This document shows positions 43,048 through 52,551 of a stretch of DNA of 64,000 nt, in pieces. Positions within the stretch are counted from its first letter, which is position 1, and each line of letters starts with the position of its first letter. The notes under the pieces were generated by a model. It made no database searches, was not told the origin of the DNA, and saw only the letters and a program-made list of their open reading frames with translations. A program made the translations under genes and the position numbers. The stretch comes from JACDAE01 sp963744875 (lineage in GTDB: Bacteria > Chloroflexota > Ktedonobacteria > Ktedonobacterales > Ktedonobacteraceae). The stretch spans positions 756,787 through 820,786 of the forward strand of contig CAVUVQ010000010.1 of assembly GCA_963744875.1 (NCBI GenBank), in the 5' to 3' direction.

Positions 43048-43257
43048 ATGTGCCTCCTTATGGAGATGTGATTTTTCACCGCGTTACACGGAATAACAGA
43101 GCAGGAGTTATGAATTGCTAGAAAGACGTAGATGCGCTCTCTGCTGCAAAATTTATTAAAATGTGATGCATCTCAAGTATTACGTCTCTATTTACCCATT
43201 TTTTGCACTTTTCCTCCTGAAAAAAGAGGAATTCTCCTTGTTCAAAATCACCGCCTT
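43048..43257. other. Short gap without gene
   Basis: No supported gene; it lies between the HXXEE gene start and the stop of the ABC importer operon. Confidence 0.35.
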
Positions 43258-44204
43258 TCACGATTTTTTGGGTGTGGACACCTGGCGCAAGCGTGGATCA
43301 GCTATCTCATCAATGCCGAAATTGATGAGCGAGAGGCCAGCACCCAGAATAGCAATGCAAGCACCGGGAGGAATGAACCACCACCAGAGTCCGCCACCTA
43401 ATGCGCCAGCTTGCTGCGCCCAGTACAAAATACTGCCCCAACTTGGGATGGTTCCATCGCCCAGGCCAAGAAATTCGAGGGCGGCCCAGGTCAGTACCAC
43501 ATAAATGGTGGTGCTTACAAAGCCCGCGACCACAATGCCGATCTCATTGGGGAAGATTTCGAAGAAGATGATGCGCCATGCATACTCACCACTGGAACGG
43601 GCAGCTGCTGACAAACTCGCGGCTGCGCATTGAAAGCGTTTGTGCACGCAACACACGTGCTTGCCAGGCCCAGTTGGTAAACACAATGACAAGCGAGATC
43701 GTCAAAGGGCCGCGTGGGAAATAGGCTGCGAGGACAATAGCCAGGGGGAGCGCGGGCAGTACCAGCGAGACATTCGTGAGTAACGTCAATACATTATCCA
43801 CCCAACCACCAAAGTAGCCGCCAACCAGGCCAACTAACATCGAAAGCAACGTGACGAGCAGTCCGGTACCCAGACCCCAGAAGACACTGGTACGCGTGCC
43901 ATAAATCAACTGGCTGAAAATATCCTGTCCCACCACTGTCGTACCAAGCCAATGGGCCGCCGAAGGGGGAGCAATGAACAGATTCGACGTGGCTTCCGGG
44001 TCGCTGTGTACCAGCAAGGGACCGAAGAGGCCAACCAGGATGAAGATACCTACAATGGTGCAGCCAACGGCCACCTTACGGCTTGAAGTCATGGGCCGCC
44101 ATGACAACAAGCAAGACACGCAAAATGCGCTGGTAAAATGAATCTGTAAGAGGAGGCATTATTGGAGGAGCGCCCGTGGAGTCAACTTTTTGTTGTATTT
44201 GCAT
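43258..44204 (-). pseudogene. dppC: Peptide-type ABC importer permease (DppC), two frameshifts
   Basis: ATG 44204 opens MQIQQKVDSTGAPPIMPP; a frameshift near 44095 leads into SSRKVAVGCTIVGIFILVGL and most of the permease (GTTVVGQDIFSQLIYGTRTS, VLPALPLAIVLAAYFPRG). A second frameshift near 43612 leads into SAAARSSGEYAWRIIFFEIF, which is the EAA loop, and the last helices to 43258. It would be the second membrane subunit of a Dpp/Opp-type importer. As read, it cannot be made in full. It overlaps the dppB stop closely. Confidence 0.8.
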
Positions 44205-44206
44205 GA

Positions 44207-45208
44207 CTAAGCGCTCCTTTCTACGCGCACACGCGGATCGAGAAAGGCATACAGCAGATCGGCCATGAAGTTTGCTCCCAGCACTGCCAACGTAATAATC
44301 AAGAAGACGCCCTGGATCATGGCATAATCTTGTTCGCCAACAGCCTGAAAAAGAGCATAGCCGATGCCAGGATAAGAGAAGACCATTTCGGTGAGGAGTT
44401 GACCCCCAACGATAGCGCCAATAGCGATAGCGAATCCAGTAATATTGGGTAATATAGCATTTCGGGCGGCGTAGCGGAACATGATGCGCGTATTGGATAA
44501 ACCTTTCGCCTTTGCCATCAGCACATAATCTTCTGAAAGCGTGGTAATCATGGAGTTGCGCATCGTGAGCATCCAACCAGCCAGCGAAGAAATGACCAGC
44601 GTCAAAGCAGGCAGAAAGGCATATTGTATAACACTGCCGATATAGTCAAGCGACCAGCCGGGATTTACATTCAATGAATCGTAGGCACCACCAGTTAGAG
44701 GGAACCAGTCGAGTAAATAAGCAAAGATGAAGAGGGAAAGCAGCGCCAGCCAGAAATAAGGAATAGCGGATAGGAAGTTCATAGCAGGCGAGAGTATAGT
44801 ATCAAGCAATGAGCCACGTTTCCATGCAACGACGATACCAAACAGACATCCAAGCAAGAAGCTAATGATTACGGCAACGGCACCGAGCATAATAGACCAT
44901 CCGATGTCCTGCCCAATAATCTTGGAGACAGGGGTGGGAAAATATTGAATAGAATTTCCCAGATTGCCATGCAGTAGATTGCCTAGATACTTGAAGTATT
45001 GCACCACTAAAGGATCATGCGTATTCAGACCGAATTCGGCTCCGAGCGTTTGCTGCATTGCAGGGGTGACATAGCCCTTGGTTGACATCTTACCCACGAG
45101 TGCTGCGACGGGATCGCCAGGGGCCAGGCGCGGAATAAAAAAATCGAGCGTGATCGCTACCCAGACTGCGCAGACATAGAATAAAATACGGTGGAGTATG
45201 TGACGCAC
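44207..45208 (-). CDS. dppB: Peptide-type ABC importer permease (DppB)
   Basis: 333 residues, intact. The N-terminal LFYVCAVWVAITLDFFIPRL helix and LAPGDPVAAL match Dpp/Opp permeases. The EAA loop reads DYVLMAKAKGLSNTRIMFRY, and six helices are visible. The C-terminus NFMADLLYAFLDPRVRVER is typical. It is the second gene of the leftward importer operon, between the binding protein and dppC; the gene set is next to GlcNAc catabolism genes, so it may import chito-oligomers or murein fragments instead of peptides. Confidence 0.9.
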   Translation of the reverse strand: MRHILHRILFYVCAVWVAITLDFFIPRLAPGDPVAALVGKMSTKGYVTPAMQQTLGAEFGLNTHDPLVVQYFKYLGNLLHGNLGNSIQYFPTPVSKIIGQDIGWSIMLGAVAVIISFLLGCLFGIVVAWKRGSLLDTILSPAMNFLSAIPYFWLALLSLFIFAYLLDWFPLTGGAYDSLNVNPGWSLDYIGSVIQYAFLPALTLVISSLAGWMLTMRNSMITTLSEDYVLMAKAKGLSNTRIMFRYAARNAILPNITGFAIAIGAIVGGQLLTEMVFSYPGIGYALFQAVGEQDYAMIQGVFLIITLAVLGANFMADLLYAFLDPRVRVERSA

Positions 45209-45287
45209 CTGATTGCTCCCTTCTCCAATTCAGATGATGTGTAGAGCGCGATAATGTTGTTTTAATCAATCATCCGGACACCATTCC

Positions 45288-45317
45288 GGTAGGGATCGGT
45301 TCCACCGCATCCCTACC
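45288..45317. repeat. Intergenic hairpin in importer operon
   Basis: GGTAGGGAT (45288-45296) pairs perfectly with ATCCCTACC (45309-45317) over a 12-nt loop. It lies between the binding-protein gene and dppB, without a U tail. Such hairpins often stabilise the upstream mRNA so that more binding protein is made. Confidence 0.6.
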
Positions 45318-45382
45318 AGGGGTCATTCATGTTCATTTACAATCTACGAAACGGGTGTCAGGTGCAGGATAACCTGCTCGAA

Positions 45383-47046
45383 TCAGGGGCGGTGTTGGGA
45401 CTGCCACTGGCATACGGAGTTATTCTGATCGGGCCAACCGGTAAAGTGACGTGTGGAGTACTCGTCGTAGTCGGCACCCGTCCATAAGGGAATGAATGGC
45501 TGATTTTCGACGAAGACCTTCTCAATGCCCTGGATAGCCTGCTTTTGCGTAGTCTGATCAGTGGTTGAGGCATACTGGTTCAGGTACTGGTCGGTTGTAG
45601 GATTGTTCCAGGCCACAAAGTTGAACTTACCCTGAGCCAATCCGGAACTGTTGAGGTATTGATTGTACAGGTAGTATGGCGTGGGGCCACCAACCATGCC
45701 GCAGAACATCAACTGGTAATCATACTTGCCATCTGTGCGGAGAGTGTAGTAGTCATTTTCACCAACCGTCACATTATTGATCTTGATACCAGCCGCTTTA
45801 GCTTCGGACAGCGATCAATTGTGCAGCAGCATTCCAGTCGGAATAGGTATCAACACTTCTCAATGTAAGAGTCAGAGCGTTTGCCATTCTTCTGGTAGTA
45901 GCCATCGGAACCTATGGTCCAGCCAGCAGTCGTCAGGTCTTTCTTAGCGGTGGTAACATCCGCACCTGTTGAAAGGTTGGCATACTGTGGGGCCAGCCAG
46001 CTTTGTGCGGTTGGCAGCACCAGGCCAGTCACACTTCCTGGAGGTTCCAGGCCTGCGGTGGCCTGTTCGGCGATCTGAGCGCGGTCAAGTGCTGCGCTGA
46101 GTGCCAGGCGAAGCGGGAGACCAGCCTGTCCACCGACAGTGGGGTCTTTCTGATTGACGCAGATGGAGTAGAGATTGATGGCGTCCATGAAGATGTGATT
46201 GTGGGTTGGATCCTTTGGCACGAAGTCCTGTTCAGGGTTGGTGAGAAGTAGCCAGCCCAGTCAATGCTACCTTTAGGCAGCGCCAGTTGCAGGGTCGAGT
46301 TGTCTTTATACTCAGGGAAGCGTACCTCGTCAACCTTCACTTTGCTGGCCTGCCAGTAGCTCAGGATACTTATCATAAACCGCCACGTTTGGCTGGTAAC
46401 TGGTCAACGTGAAGGGGCCAGTGCCAACGGGATGGTCGGTAAGATACTGGGTAGGATCGCCAGCCGAGTCAAAGACGTGTTGCGGAATGATATAGACATG
46501 TCCGGCAATGGTCACCAGTTCGGGAGGATAAGCCTTCTGGAAGGTCATCACAACCGTGTTGGCATCGCTTGCGGTGACGCTACTGAGATAGCTCCAGACG
46601 CCATTGGTATCTGCGGCTGGATACTTTTTCATCAGGTTAAAGGTAAAGGCGACATCCTGGGCCGTGAATGGCTTGCCGTCGTTCCATTTCACACCCTGAC
46701 GAATGGTGAAGGTAACTTGCGTGTTATCGCTATCCCAGGCATAGCTGGTAGCCAGCATCGGTGTGAAGCTACCATCATTCACATTCACAAAGTACAGGGT
46801 CTCATAAATCAACCCGGCAGCACCTGCATTTGGATGACCGTTATAGGGGTTAAAGCCAGCCTGAGCAAAGTCGTAGGACTGGGTAGCAACAGTAAGAACA
46901 TGTTTGGTAGAAGACGAGCCAGTCTGCTGAGAACTACCACCACAGGCCGCAAGGAGCAATGTGAAGACGGCCAGTAAGATGGATATCATCGCCGTAGTTT
47001 TGCTTTTCACCCCGAAAGGTGTCGCAGGGAGAGATTTGAGAGTCAT
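45383..47046 (-). pseudogene. Peptide-type ABC importer binding lipoprotein, four frameshifts
   Basis: The N-terminus is a lipoprotein signal (ISILLAVFTLLLAACGG), then the SBP family-5 pattern: LYFVNVNDGSFTPMLATSY, WDSDNTQVTFTIRQGVKWND and GKPFTAQDVAFTFNLMKKYP. The coding sense then jumps frame near 46370, 46232, 45875 and 45813, ending in YDYQLMFCGMVGGPTPYYLY and IEKVFVENQPFIPLWTGAD. All parts are in order and none seems missing, so the gene was whole until recently or the sequence has errors. Its promoter carries a dre-like box. Confidence 0.8.
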
Positions 47047-47245
47047 TTACAACCTCCTACCGCTGGATGAATGGATCAGTTCAATGCTTCAGATAAAATA
47101 ATTTGTACATCTCACAACTATACAGGTGAGGCACTCGAAACGATTGCAAGTTTCTTTTCTTCTATGCCCCCTTTCAGGCATCGTTACGTCAGAATGCCAT
47201 GGAGTAGACTTGCAGGTGGTAATTCCAGATCAATCTATGAAATGT

Positions 47246-47289
47246 ACTGTACCCTGTTCTGGCTTATTTGTCAAGACATCTAGACCACT
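47246..47289 (-). promoter_or_regulatory. Importer promoter with dre-like operator
   Basis: On the minus strand AGTGGTCTAGATGTCT (47289-47274) matches the DasR/NagR dre consensus at 13 of 16 positions. TTGACA overlaps its end (47274-47269), followed by a 17-nt spacer and TACAGT (47251-47246). The chitinase promoter at 54250 has the same box in the same place. The GntR-family protein at 49902 is the likely binder. Confidence 0.8.
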
Positions 47290-47386
47290 ATACCGCATTG
47301 TTGTAAAATCTGATAAGACTTGTATCAGTCCTTTAGAAATTTTATAGTGGATGCGTTGATCCGTATCCAATGAGGAGGGAGCACCT

Positions 47387-48414
47387 ATGACCTCTTTGCT
47401 ACAACAGGAAATCGAGAGCCAGCCAGAAGTTATTGCGCGTTTGCTGGAGCGCGAGACAGGGCATATTCAGCAGATTGTCACGCAACTCCCGCCATTCGAT
47501 TACGTGCTAATTGCAGCACGTGGGTCATCAGATCATGCCGCAACCTATGCAAAATATGCATGGACGACGCTGGCGGGCTATCCCGTGGCACTTGCTGCGC
47601 CTTCATTGTTGACCATGTATCACACCCGCATGCGACTGGCGAACGCCCTGGTGGTTGGTATCTCGCAGTCGGGTCAGTCGCCAGACATCATCGCTATACT
47701 GGAAGAAGGCAAACGCCAGGGACGGCCCACACTGGCAATCACCAATGATGGCACATCTCCGCTAGCATCGTGGCCGATCACGTCATCGAACTACATGCTG
47801 GAGCAGAAAAAAGTGTCGCGGCAACCAAGACATACACGGCGCAACTCACCGTAATGGCACTGTTTGCCGCTGCCTTGAGTGGCAAAGCTCAACACATAGC
47901 AGAACTCCAACAATTACCGACAATGCTGGAGACAACCTTGCAACTCTCCGCGTCGATCGCTCAGTACGTCGAACGTTACCGCTATATGGATCGCTGCATC
48001 GTCATCGGACGTGGTTATAACTATGCCACCTCCTTCGAGCTTGCGCTCAAGCTTAAAGAACTCACGTATGTAATGGCAACGGCCTATTCTTCAGCGGACT
48101 TCCGTCACGGTCCCATTGCGACTATCGAAAGTGGTTTACCCGTATTCCTGATCATGCCTATAGGAGCCACCTTCGATGACATGCTTGAACTGGCAAAAGA
48201 CCTCCGAGACGCCGAGCTACTGATCATTTCTGAGTCTGAGCATGCACTTTCGTTGGCCAGAACAGCATTACCAATCCCAGCAGGCATTCCAGAATGGCTA
48301 AGCCCCGTGCCTGCGATTATCCCTGGTCAACTTGTAGCGCTACACCTGGCGCTGGCAAAAGGATTGAATCCAGATATCCCACGCGGTCTGCACAAGGTAA
48401 CACGAACGTTGTAA
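47387..48414 (+). pseudogene. SIS-domain GlcN-6-P deaminase/isomerase, one frameshift
   Basis: ATG 47387 has GAGGAGG at 47372-47378. The first SIS domain reads VLIAARGSSDHAATYAKYAW and VVGISQSGQSPDIIAILEEG; near 47768 the sense moves to the next frame at VADHVIELHAGAEKSVAATK. The second SIS domain has IVIGRGYNYATSFELALKLK and KELTYVMATAYSSADFRHGP. It is the GlmS-isomerase-like type without the glutaminase domain, acting as glucosamine-6-phosphate deaminase (NagB-II) or transfer-free isomerase. It would take the product of NagA. It converges on, and slightly overlaps, nagA. Confidence 0.85.
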
Positions 48415-49662
48415 CCAGGCAATGTCTCAGGCTGCCCACGGTTTCCCCATGATCTAGGGTGTCGCGTGCTTTTACAAGCCGGTGAGAGGCGTTCACGCCA
48501 CTCGGCGGTTGCGAAGGCCACTTTCCCACAACAGAGAGTGGCCTGTAAGGTCATAGATTGATCGAAGATGGTTAAATCGGCATCGTAGCCGCTCTTCAGA
48601 AGGCCTTTCCGTTGTGCAACCTGTGCTGAGCGAGCAGGATTAAGCGTCAACATGCCTACCGCCTGTTGAAGTGAGACATTCGTCATGAGCAAGACATTGC
48701 GTAGAGCCTGATCCATTGTTAAGACACTGCCAGTAATGGTGCCATCGGCAAGATGGGCCGCGCCGTGAACAACATGTGCTGTTTGCCCCGCGAAATCGAA
48801 TGTGGCATCGGAAAGACCTGCTCCGGCCAGCGCATCAGTAATCACGATGGTGCGCTGCGGTCCCAATAACTTGACCAATGCGCTCATCGCTGCTGGATGG
48901 ACATGTACACCATCAGCGATAAGTTCGCCGCTGACTCCATCGAGATTCAGCAAGTGCTGCGAGCGGACCGGGGGCACGATGAAGCAGTGGACGCATGGCG
49001 TTAAAACAGTGGGTGACATGTGTAACTCCCAGTGCGATAGCTTCTTTCGCCTGCTCATACGTAGCATCAGTATGACCCATGCTCACCGTAATACCAGCAT
49101 CTACGAGGCGACGTATCATCGCACTGGCCCCCGGTAACTCAGGTGCCACAGTTACCAGGATCAGATGTCCATCAGTGAGTGCAAGTAATGCTTCGGTTTC
49201 AGATGCTTCGGGCTGCCGCAACCACGATGAGGGATGCGCTCCACGCCTCACCACACTGATATAGGGTCCTTCCAGATGAATGCCCAGTGGTTCAGCTCCC
49301 GTTTTACGGGTATTGAGTGCAGCAACAGCGGCCTGTAATTGTTGCTGTGGGATGGAGTCAGGTACACCTACGACAGCAATCAGAAAAGAGGTGACACCAG
49401 TTTCAGGCACCCAGCGTGCATAATCTCGAATTTCATCTGCACGGGTGGTATGAAGATTATAACCACCCCCACCATGTGTATGTACATCGATGAAGCCAGG
49501 CATGACGATCATACCCTGTGCATCAATGCCAGGGTGCTGGTAATCAAGGGCAGAGTCCCCACAGACAGCCTCTATACGCCCACCATTGATGCTTATAGAA
49601 CCGCAAGCCACATCCATTGAGGCATCAACAAGGTGAGCATCACACAACATAAAACGCATCAT
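48327..49662 (-). pseudogene. nagA: N-acetylglucosamine-6-phosphate deacetylase, frameshifted
   Basis: ATG 49662 (or 49659) follows AAGGAGC. The metal site VMPGFIDVHTHGGGG, IHLEGPYISVVRRGAHPSSW, VSMGHTDATYEQAKEAIALG and HCFNAM are all present. Near 48940 the sense changes frame to DGVSGELIADGVHVHPAAMS, then IVITDALAGAGLSD and ML-TLNPARSAQVAQRKGLL. The end after WRERL near 48480 is also odd, so the stop at 48327 may follow another frameshift. It removes acetate from GlcNAc-6-P. Divergent from the GntR gene, with operators between. Confidence 0.88.
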
Positions 49663-49754
49663 TGCTCCTTTTTCACTTTCCCTGGTGCATTTCCGGATGA
49701 ACGGAGAATATACGCTGATCAACCACTTGATCTGGAAGCCCTGTTCGCGTACAC

Positions 49755-49827
49755 TTGACAGGAACGCAAAAATATGGAATGATTGATAGCGGATAAACTG
49801 GTATATACAATATACCAATTAGACCAC
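49755..49827 (+). promoter_or_regulatory. Operator region between nagA and gntR
   Basis: TTGACA (49755-49760), 17-nt spacer and AATGAT are a plausible promoter for the rightward operon. Downstream, TGGTATAT ACA ATATACCA (49799-49817) is a perfect 8-bp-arm palindrome, followed by AATTAGACCACC, whose reverse complement GGTGGTCTAATT is a dre-like half site. This suits autoregulation by the GntR/HutC protein and control of nagA. Confidence 0.7.
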
Positions 49828-49901
49828 CTCATAACAAGTATCATATTTAACGCAAGAATGCAAGTGGTTTGGATGCCGTCTGCTAAGATTGGAAAAAAGA
49901 G

Positions 49902-50648
49902 ATGACCTCAATTTATCGAAATAGTCCTGTGCCTCGCTATTATCAGTTGAAAGAGATCATGCGCGAGAGAGTTCGTGTCGGGGAATGGAAGCCCGGTGAT
50001 CTGATACCATCTGAGCGTGAGTTGGGTGAAACGTATGGCATCAGCCGTATGACAGCTCGCCAGGCAATTACAGAACTGGTAAACGAGGGGTTGTTTTATC
50101 GCGAACAGGGTAAAGGAACCTTTGTTAGTCGAAGTAAGATTACGCAGCAATTGATACACCTGACAGGATTTACTGAAGATATCCGTGCACGCGGCCAACG
50201 CCCCAGTACGAAGGTAATTTCCGCTACTATGCACCCGGCGGATGAAGCCGTTGCTGAAAAACTGCGTATCAATCCAGGGACGCTCATTTTTCGTCTGCAA
50301 CGCTTGCGCCTGGCTGATGGCGAGCCTCTCGCTATCGAATTATCGCAGATTACTTTCAAGGATTGTGAGAAGTTACTGGGAGAAGATCTGGAGCAAAACT
50401 CGCTGTATCGTCTCCTAGAGACGAAGTATGGTATTACTTTGATGGAAGCTGATCAGGAGATAGAAGCTGGTCTGGCAAGCAACGAAGATGCGCAACTGCT
50501 GAAAATCGCGCCTGGCAGTTCAGTCCTCTATACGCGCCGTGTGACTTATACAGAACGTAACCAGCCAGTTGAGTATGCCAGAGCGGTGTATTGTGGACAT
50601 AAGTACACCTTCTATACTCACATGAGGCGAGACCAATTGGTGCCGTAG
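49902..50648 (+). CDS. GntR/HutC-family regulator, NagR/DasR type
   Basis: 248 residues. The N-terminal winged helix has YQLKEIMRERVRVGEWKPGD, LIPSERELGETYGISRMTAR and QGKGTFVSR. The C-terminal UTRA ligand domain shows GTLIFRLQRLRLADGEPLAI and SLYRLLETKYGITLMEADQE. It is in the HutC subfamily whose DasR/NagR members bind dre sites and respond to glucosamine-6-P or GlcNAc-6-P. Dre-like boxes precede the importer, the chitinase and this operon. First gene of a four-gene operon with murQ, kinase and GH3. Confidence 0.9.
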   Translation: MTSIYRNSPVPRYYQLKEIMRERVRVGEWKPGDLIPSERELGETYGISRMTARQAITELVNEGLFYREQGKGTFVSRSKITQQLIHLTGFTEDIRARGQRPSTKVISATMHPADEAVAEKLRINPGTLIFRLQRLRLADGEPLAIELSQITFKDCEKLLGEDLEQNSLYRLLETKYGITLMEADQEIEAGLASNEDAQLLKIAPGSSVLYTRRVTYTERNQPVEYARAVYCGHKYTFYTHMRRDQLVP

Positions 50649-50692
50649 TTTGCCAGGGCTTGCCCTGGTTCCACTCATTGGAGGTGATCCAC

Positions 50693-51610
50693 ATGGATAT
50701 CCGGGCCGAACGTCTTCTGGACGTGTTAGATACGGAACAGGCAAACCCCGCGACGGGCGAGATTGATCGTATGAGTCCATTAGAGATTGCGCAAACCATC
50801 AATGCGGAAGATGAGAAGGTTGCACAGGCCGTCAAGCAGGTACTCCCGAACATTGCCATAGCGATAGAAAAAATTGCTGCGAGCTTGCGTACTGGTGGTC
50901 GGCTCATCTATGCAGGAGCAGGTACTTCTGGTCGCCTTGGAGCATTGGATGCCTCGGAATGTCCTCCAACATTTAATCTGCCGCCTGACATGGTTATTGC
51001 CTGTCTGGCAGGAGGTCCACAGGCATTCGACAGGGCACATGAAGATCTCGAAGATAGCGCCGAGGCGGGACGTGCCGATCTGGAGAAGCTGAATGTGACC
51101 GACCGGGATGTAGTTGTGGGTATTACAGCCAGTGGGCGCACTCCTTACGCGCGTGGCGCAATCGGCTATGCAAGAGAACAGAAAGCATTGACGATTGGCA
51201 TTGTCTGTAACGCTAACACCCCACTTGAGCAAGAGGTCGATATCATCATCGCTCCACTCGTTGGTCCAGAGGTAATCGCCGGTTCAACGCGCCTGAAGGC
51301 TGGCACCGCGCAGAAAATGGTGCTGAATATGCTCAGCACAGGCACGATGATTCTCCTGGGAAAAACCTTCGGCAACCTGATGGTTGATGTACAGACCACA
51401 AACTACAAACTACGCCAACGTGCCCTGTCGATTGTACGCCAGGCGACGGACCTGGATATGGAAGCCGCCGGAAAACTCCTGGAGGCTGCTGGAGATGATG
51501 TCAAGACGGCCATTCTGATAGCGCGTGCTCACATTTCTCCTGAGCAGGCAAGAGCACGGCTAGCAGCTCATGGAAATGTGTTACGAGCCGCATTGGAAGT
51601 GGCACCATAA
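50693..51610 (+). CDS. murQ: N-acetylmuramic acid 6-phosphate etherase
   Basis: About 305 residues from ATG 50693, with the near-perfect ribosome site GGAGGTGATC 4 nt upstream. The SIS motifs LIYAGAGTSGRLGALDASEC, PPTFNLPPDMVIACLAGG and DRDVVVGITASGRTPYARGA are those of MurQ. NFGNLMVDVQTTNYKLRQRA-like residues near 245 are also typical (GKTFGNLMVDVQTTNYKLRQ). It splits MurNAc-6-P into GlcNAc-6-P and lactate, feeding NagA. Its stop overlaps the kinase start. Confidence 0.95.
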   Translation: MDIRAERLLDVLDTEQANPATGEIDRMSPLEIAQTINAEDEKVAQAVKQVLPNIAIAIEKIAASLRTGGRLIYAGAGTSGRLGALDASECPPTFNLPPDMVIACLAGGPQAFDRAHEDLEDSAEAGRADLEKLNVTDRDVVVGITASGRTPYARGAIGYAREQKALTIGIVCNANTPLEQEVDIIIAPLVGPEVIAGSTRLKAGTAQKMVLNMLSTGTMILLGKTFGNLMVDVQTTNYKLRQRALSIVRQATDLDMEAAGKLLEAAGDDVKTAILIARAHISPEQARARLAAHGNVLRAALEVAP

Positions 51611-52530
51611 TGGATAATTTTTCACCCCCTTACACAGTGGGAGTTGATGGTGGGGGCACGAAGACGCTAGCCATCATAGTTGACGACCAGGGTAACGAAC
51701 GAGGACGCGGCATAGCAGGCAGTGCAAATCATGAAAGCGTCGGCATCGAAAAGGCAATATCTCACATACGTAGTGCAGTTGAAGAGGCTGCACATCACGC
51801 GAATTGCTCTCTGCCTCTGCAATCCGCATGGTTTGGCCTGGCTGGCATTGACCGACCACACGATTACGACCTTCTCTTACCATATCTGCAACCACTGGCG
51901 CACCATATACGCCTGACTAATGATGCGGAACTTGTGCTGAGTGGCCTGTCAGGTGGGGTGGGCATTGCCTTGATTGCAGGTACAGGTTCGATTGCGCTTG
52001 GTCGTGATGCGCGGGGCTCTTCCGCACGAACCGGCGGTTGGGGACACATTCTAGGCGATGAAGGTAGCGGTTATGATATTGGCCGTCGATGCTTGCAAGC
52101 TGTTGCAAAAGCGACAGATGGACGTGGGCAAGCAACTACACTGGTAGAGCTATTGTTGAGGCAATGGAAACTAGACAACGCGAGCGACATCATTGGCAAG
52201 GTGTACACTAAGCCCAATAAAGCACTTATTGCCGCCTTATCTCCTCTGGTATGCGAGGCGGCCAGGAGTAATGATGAAGTAGCGCAGGATATTTTAGAAG
52301 ACGCAGCGCATGAACTGGCGCTGGCGCTGGTTGCAGTTAAGAACCGTCTCGACTTCCCTTTCCCTGACCAATCGATAGCTATCGCGTTAGGGGGAGGATT
52401 GCTGCTACACGAGGTTGGCTTTCGTGAGCAGGTAATCCACGCGACGAGCAAGCTTCTATCAATTGGAGAGATTGCACTTATCGAGGAACCTGCATTAAGC
52501 GGTGCACGAGCAGTGGCGCATGATTTATAA
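51610..52530 (+). CDS. BadF/BadG-type ATPase, N-acetylhexosamine kinase
   Basis: 306 residues of the actin-like ATPase fold: VGVDGGGTKTLAIIVDDQGN (phosphate 1), NDAELVLSGLSGGVGIALIA with GTGSIALG (phosphate 2), RTGGWGHILGDEGSGYDIGR and IALGGGLLL (adenosine). This matches GlcNAc/MurNAc kinases of the NagK/MurK/NAGK group. It probably phosphorylates GlcNAc and/or MurNAc released by the GH3 enzyme encoded next. One-base stop/start overlap with murQ indicates coupled translation. Confidence 0.88.
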   Translation: MDNFSPPYTVGVDGGGTKTLAIIVDDQGNERGRGIAGSANHESVGIEKAISHIRSAVEEAAHHANCSLPLQSAWFGLAGIDRPHDYDLLLPYLQPLAHHIRLTNDAELVLSGLSGGVGIALIAGTGSIALGRDARGSSARTGGWGHILGDEGSGYDIGRRCLQAVAKATDGRGQATTLVELLLRQWKLDNASDIIGKVYTKPNKALIAALSPLVCEAARSNDEVAQDILEDAAHELALALVAVKNRLDFPFPDQSIAIALGGGLLLHEVGFREQVIHATSKLLSIGEIALIEEPALSGARAVAHDL

Positions 52531-52551
52531 GTCCGCTATGAAAGGGAACAT

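Noticed and set aside
50653..50668. CCAGGG-CTTG-CCCTGG hairpin between gntR and murQ as a terminator
   Set aside because: Six-base stem without a U tail, inside an operon with an excellent ribosome site just after it.
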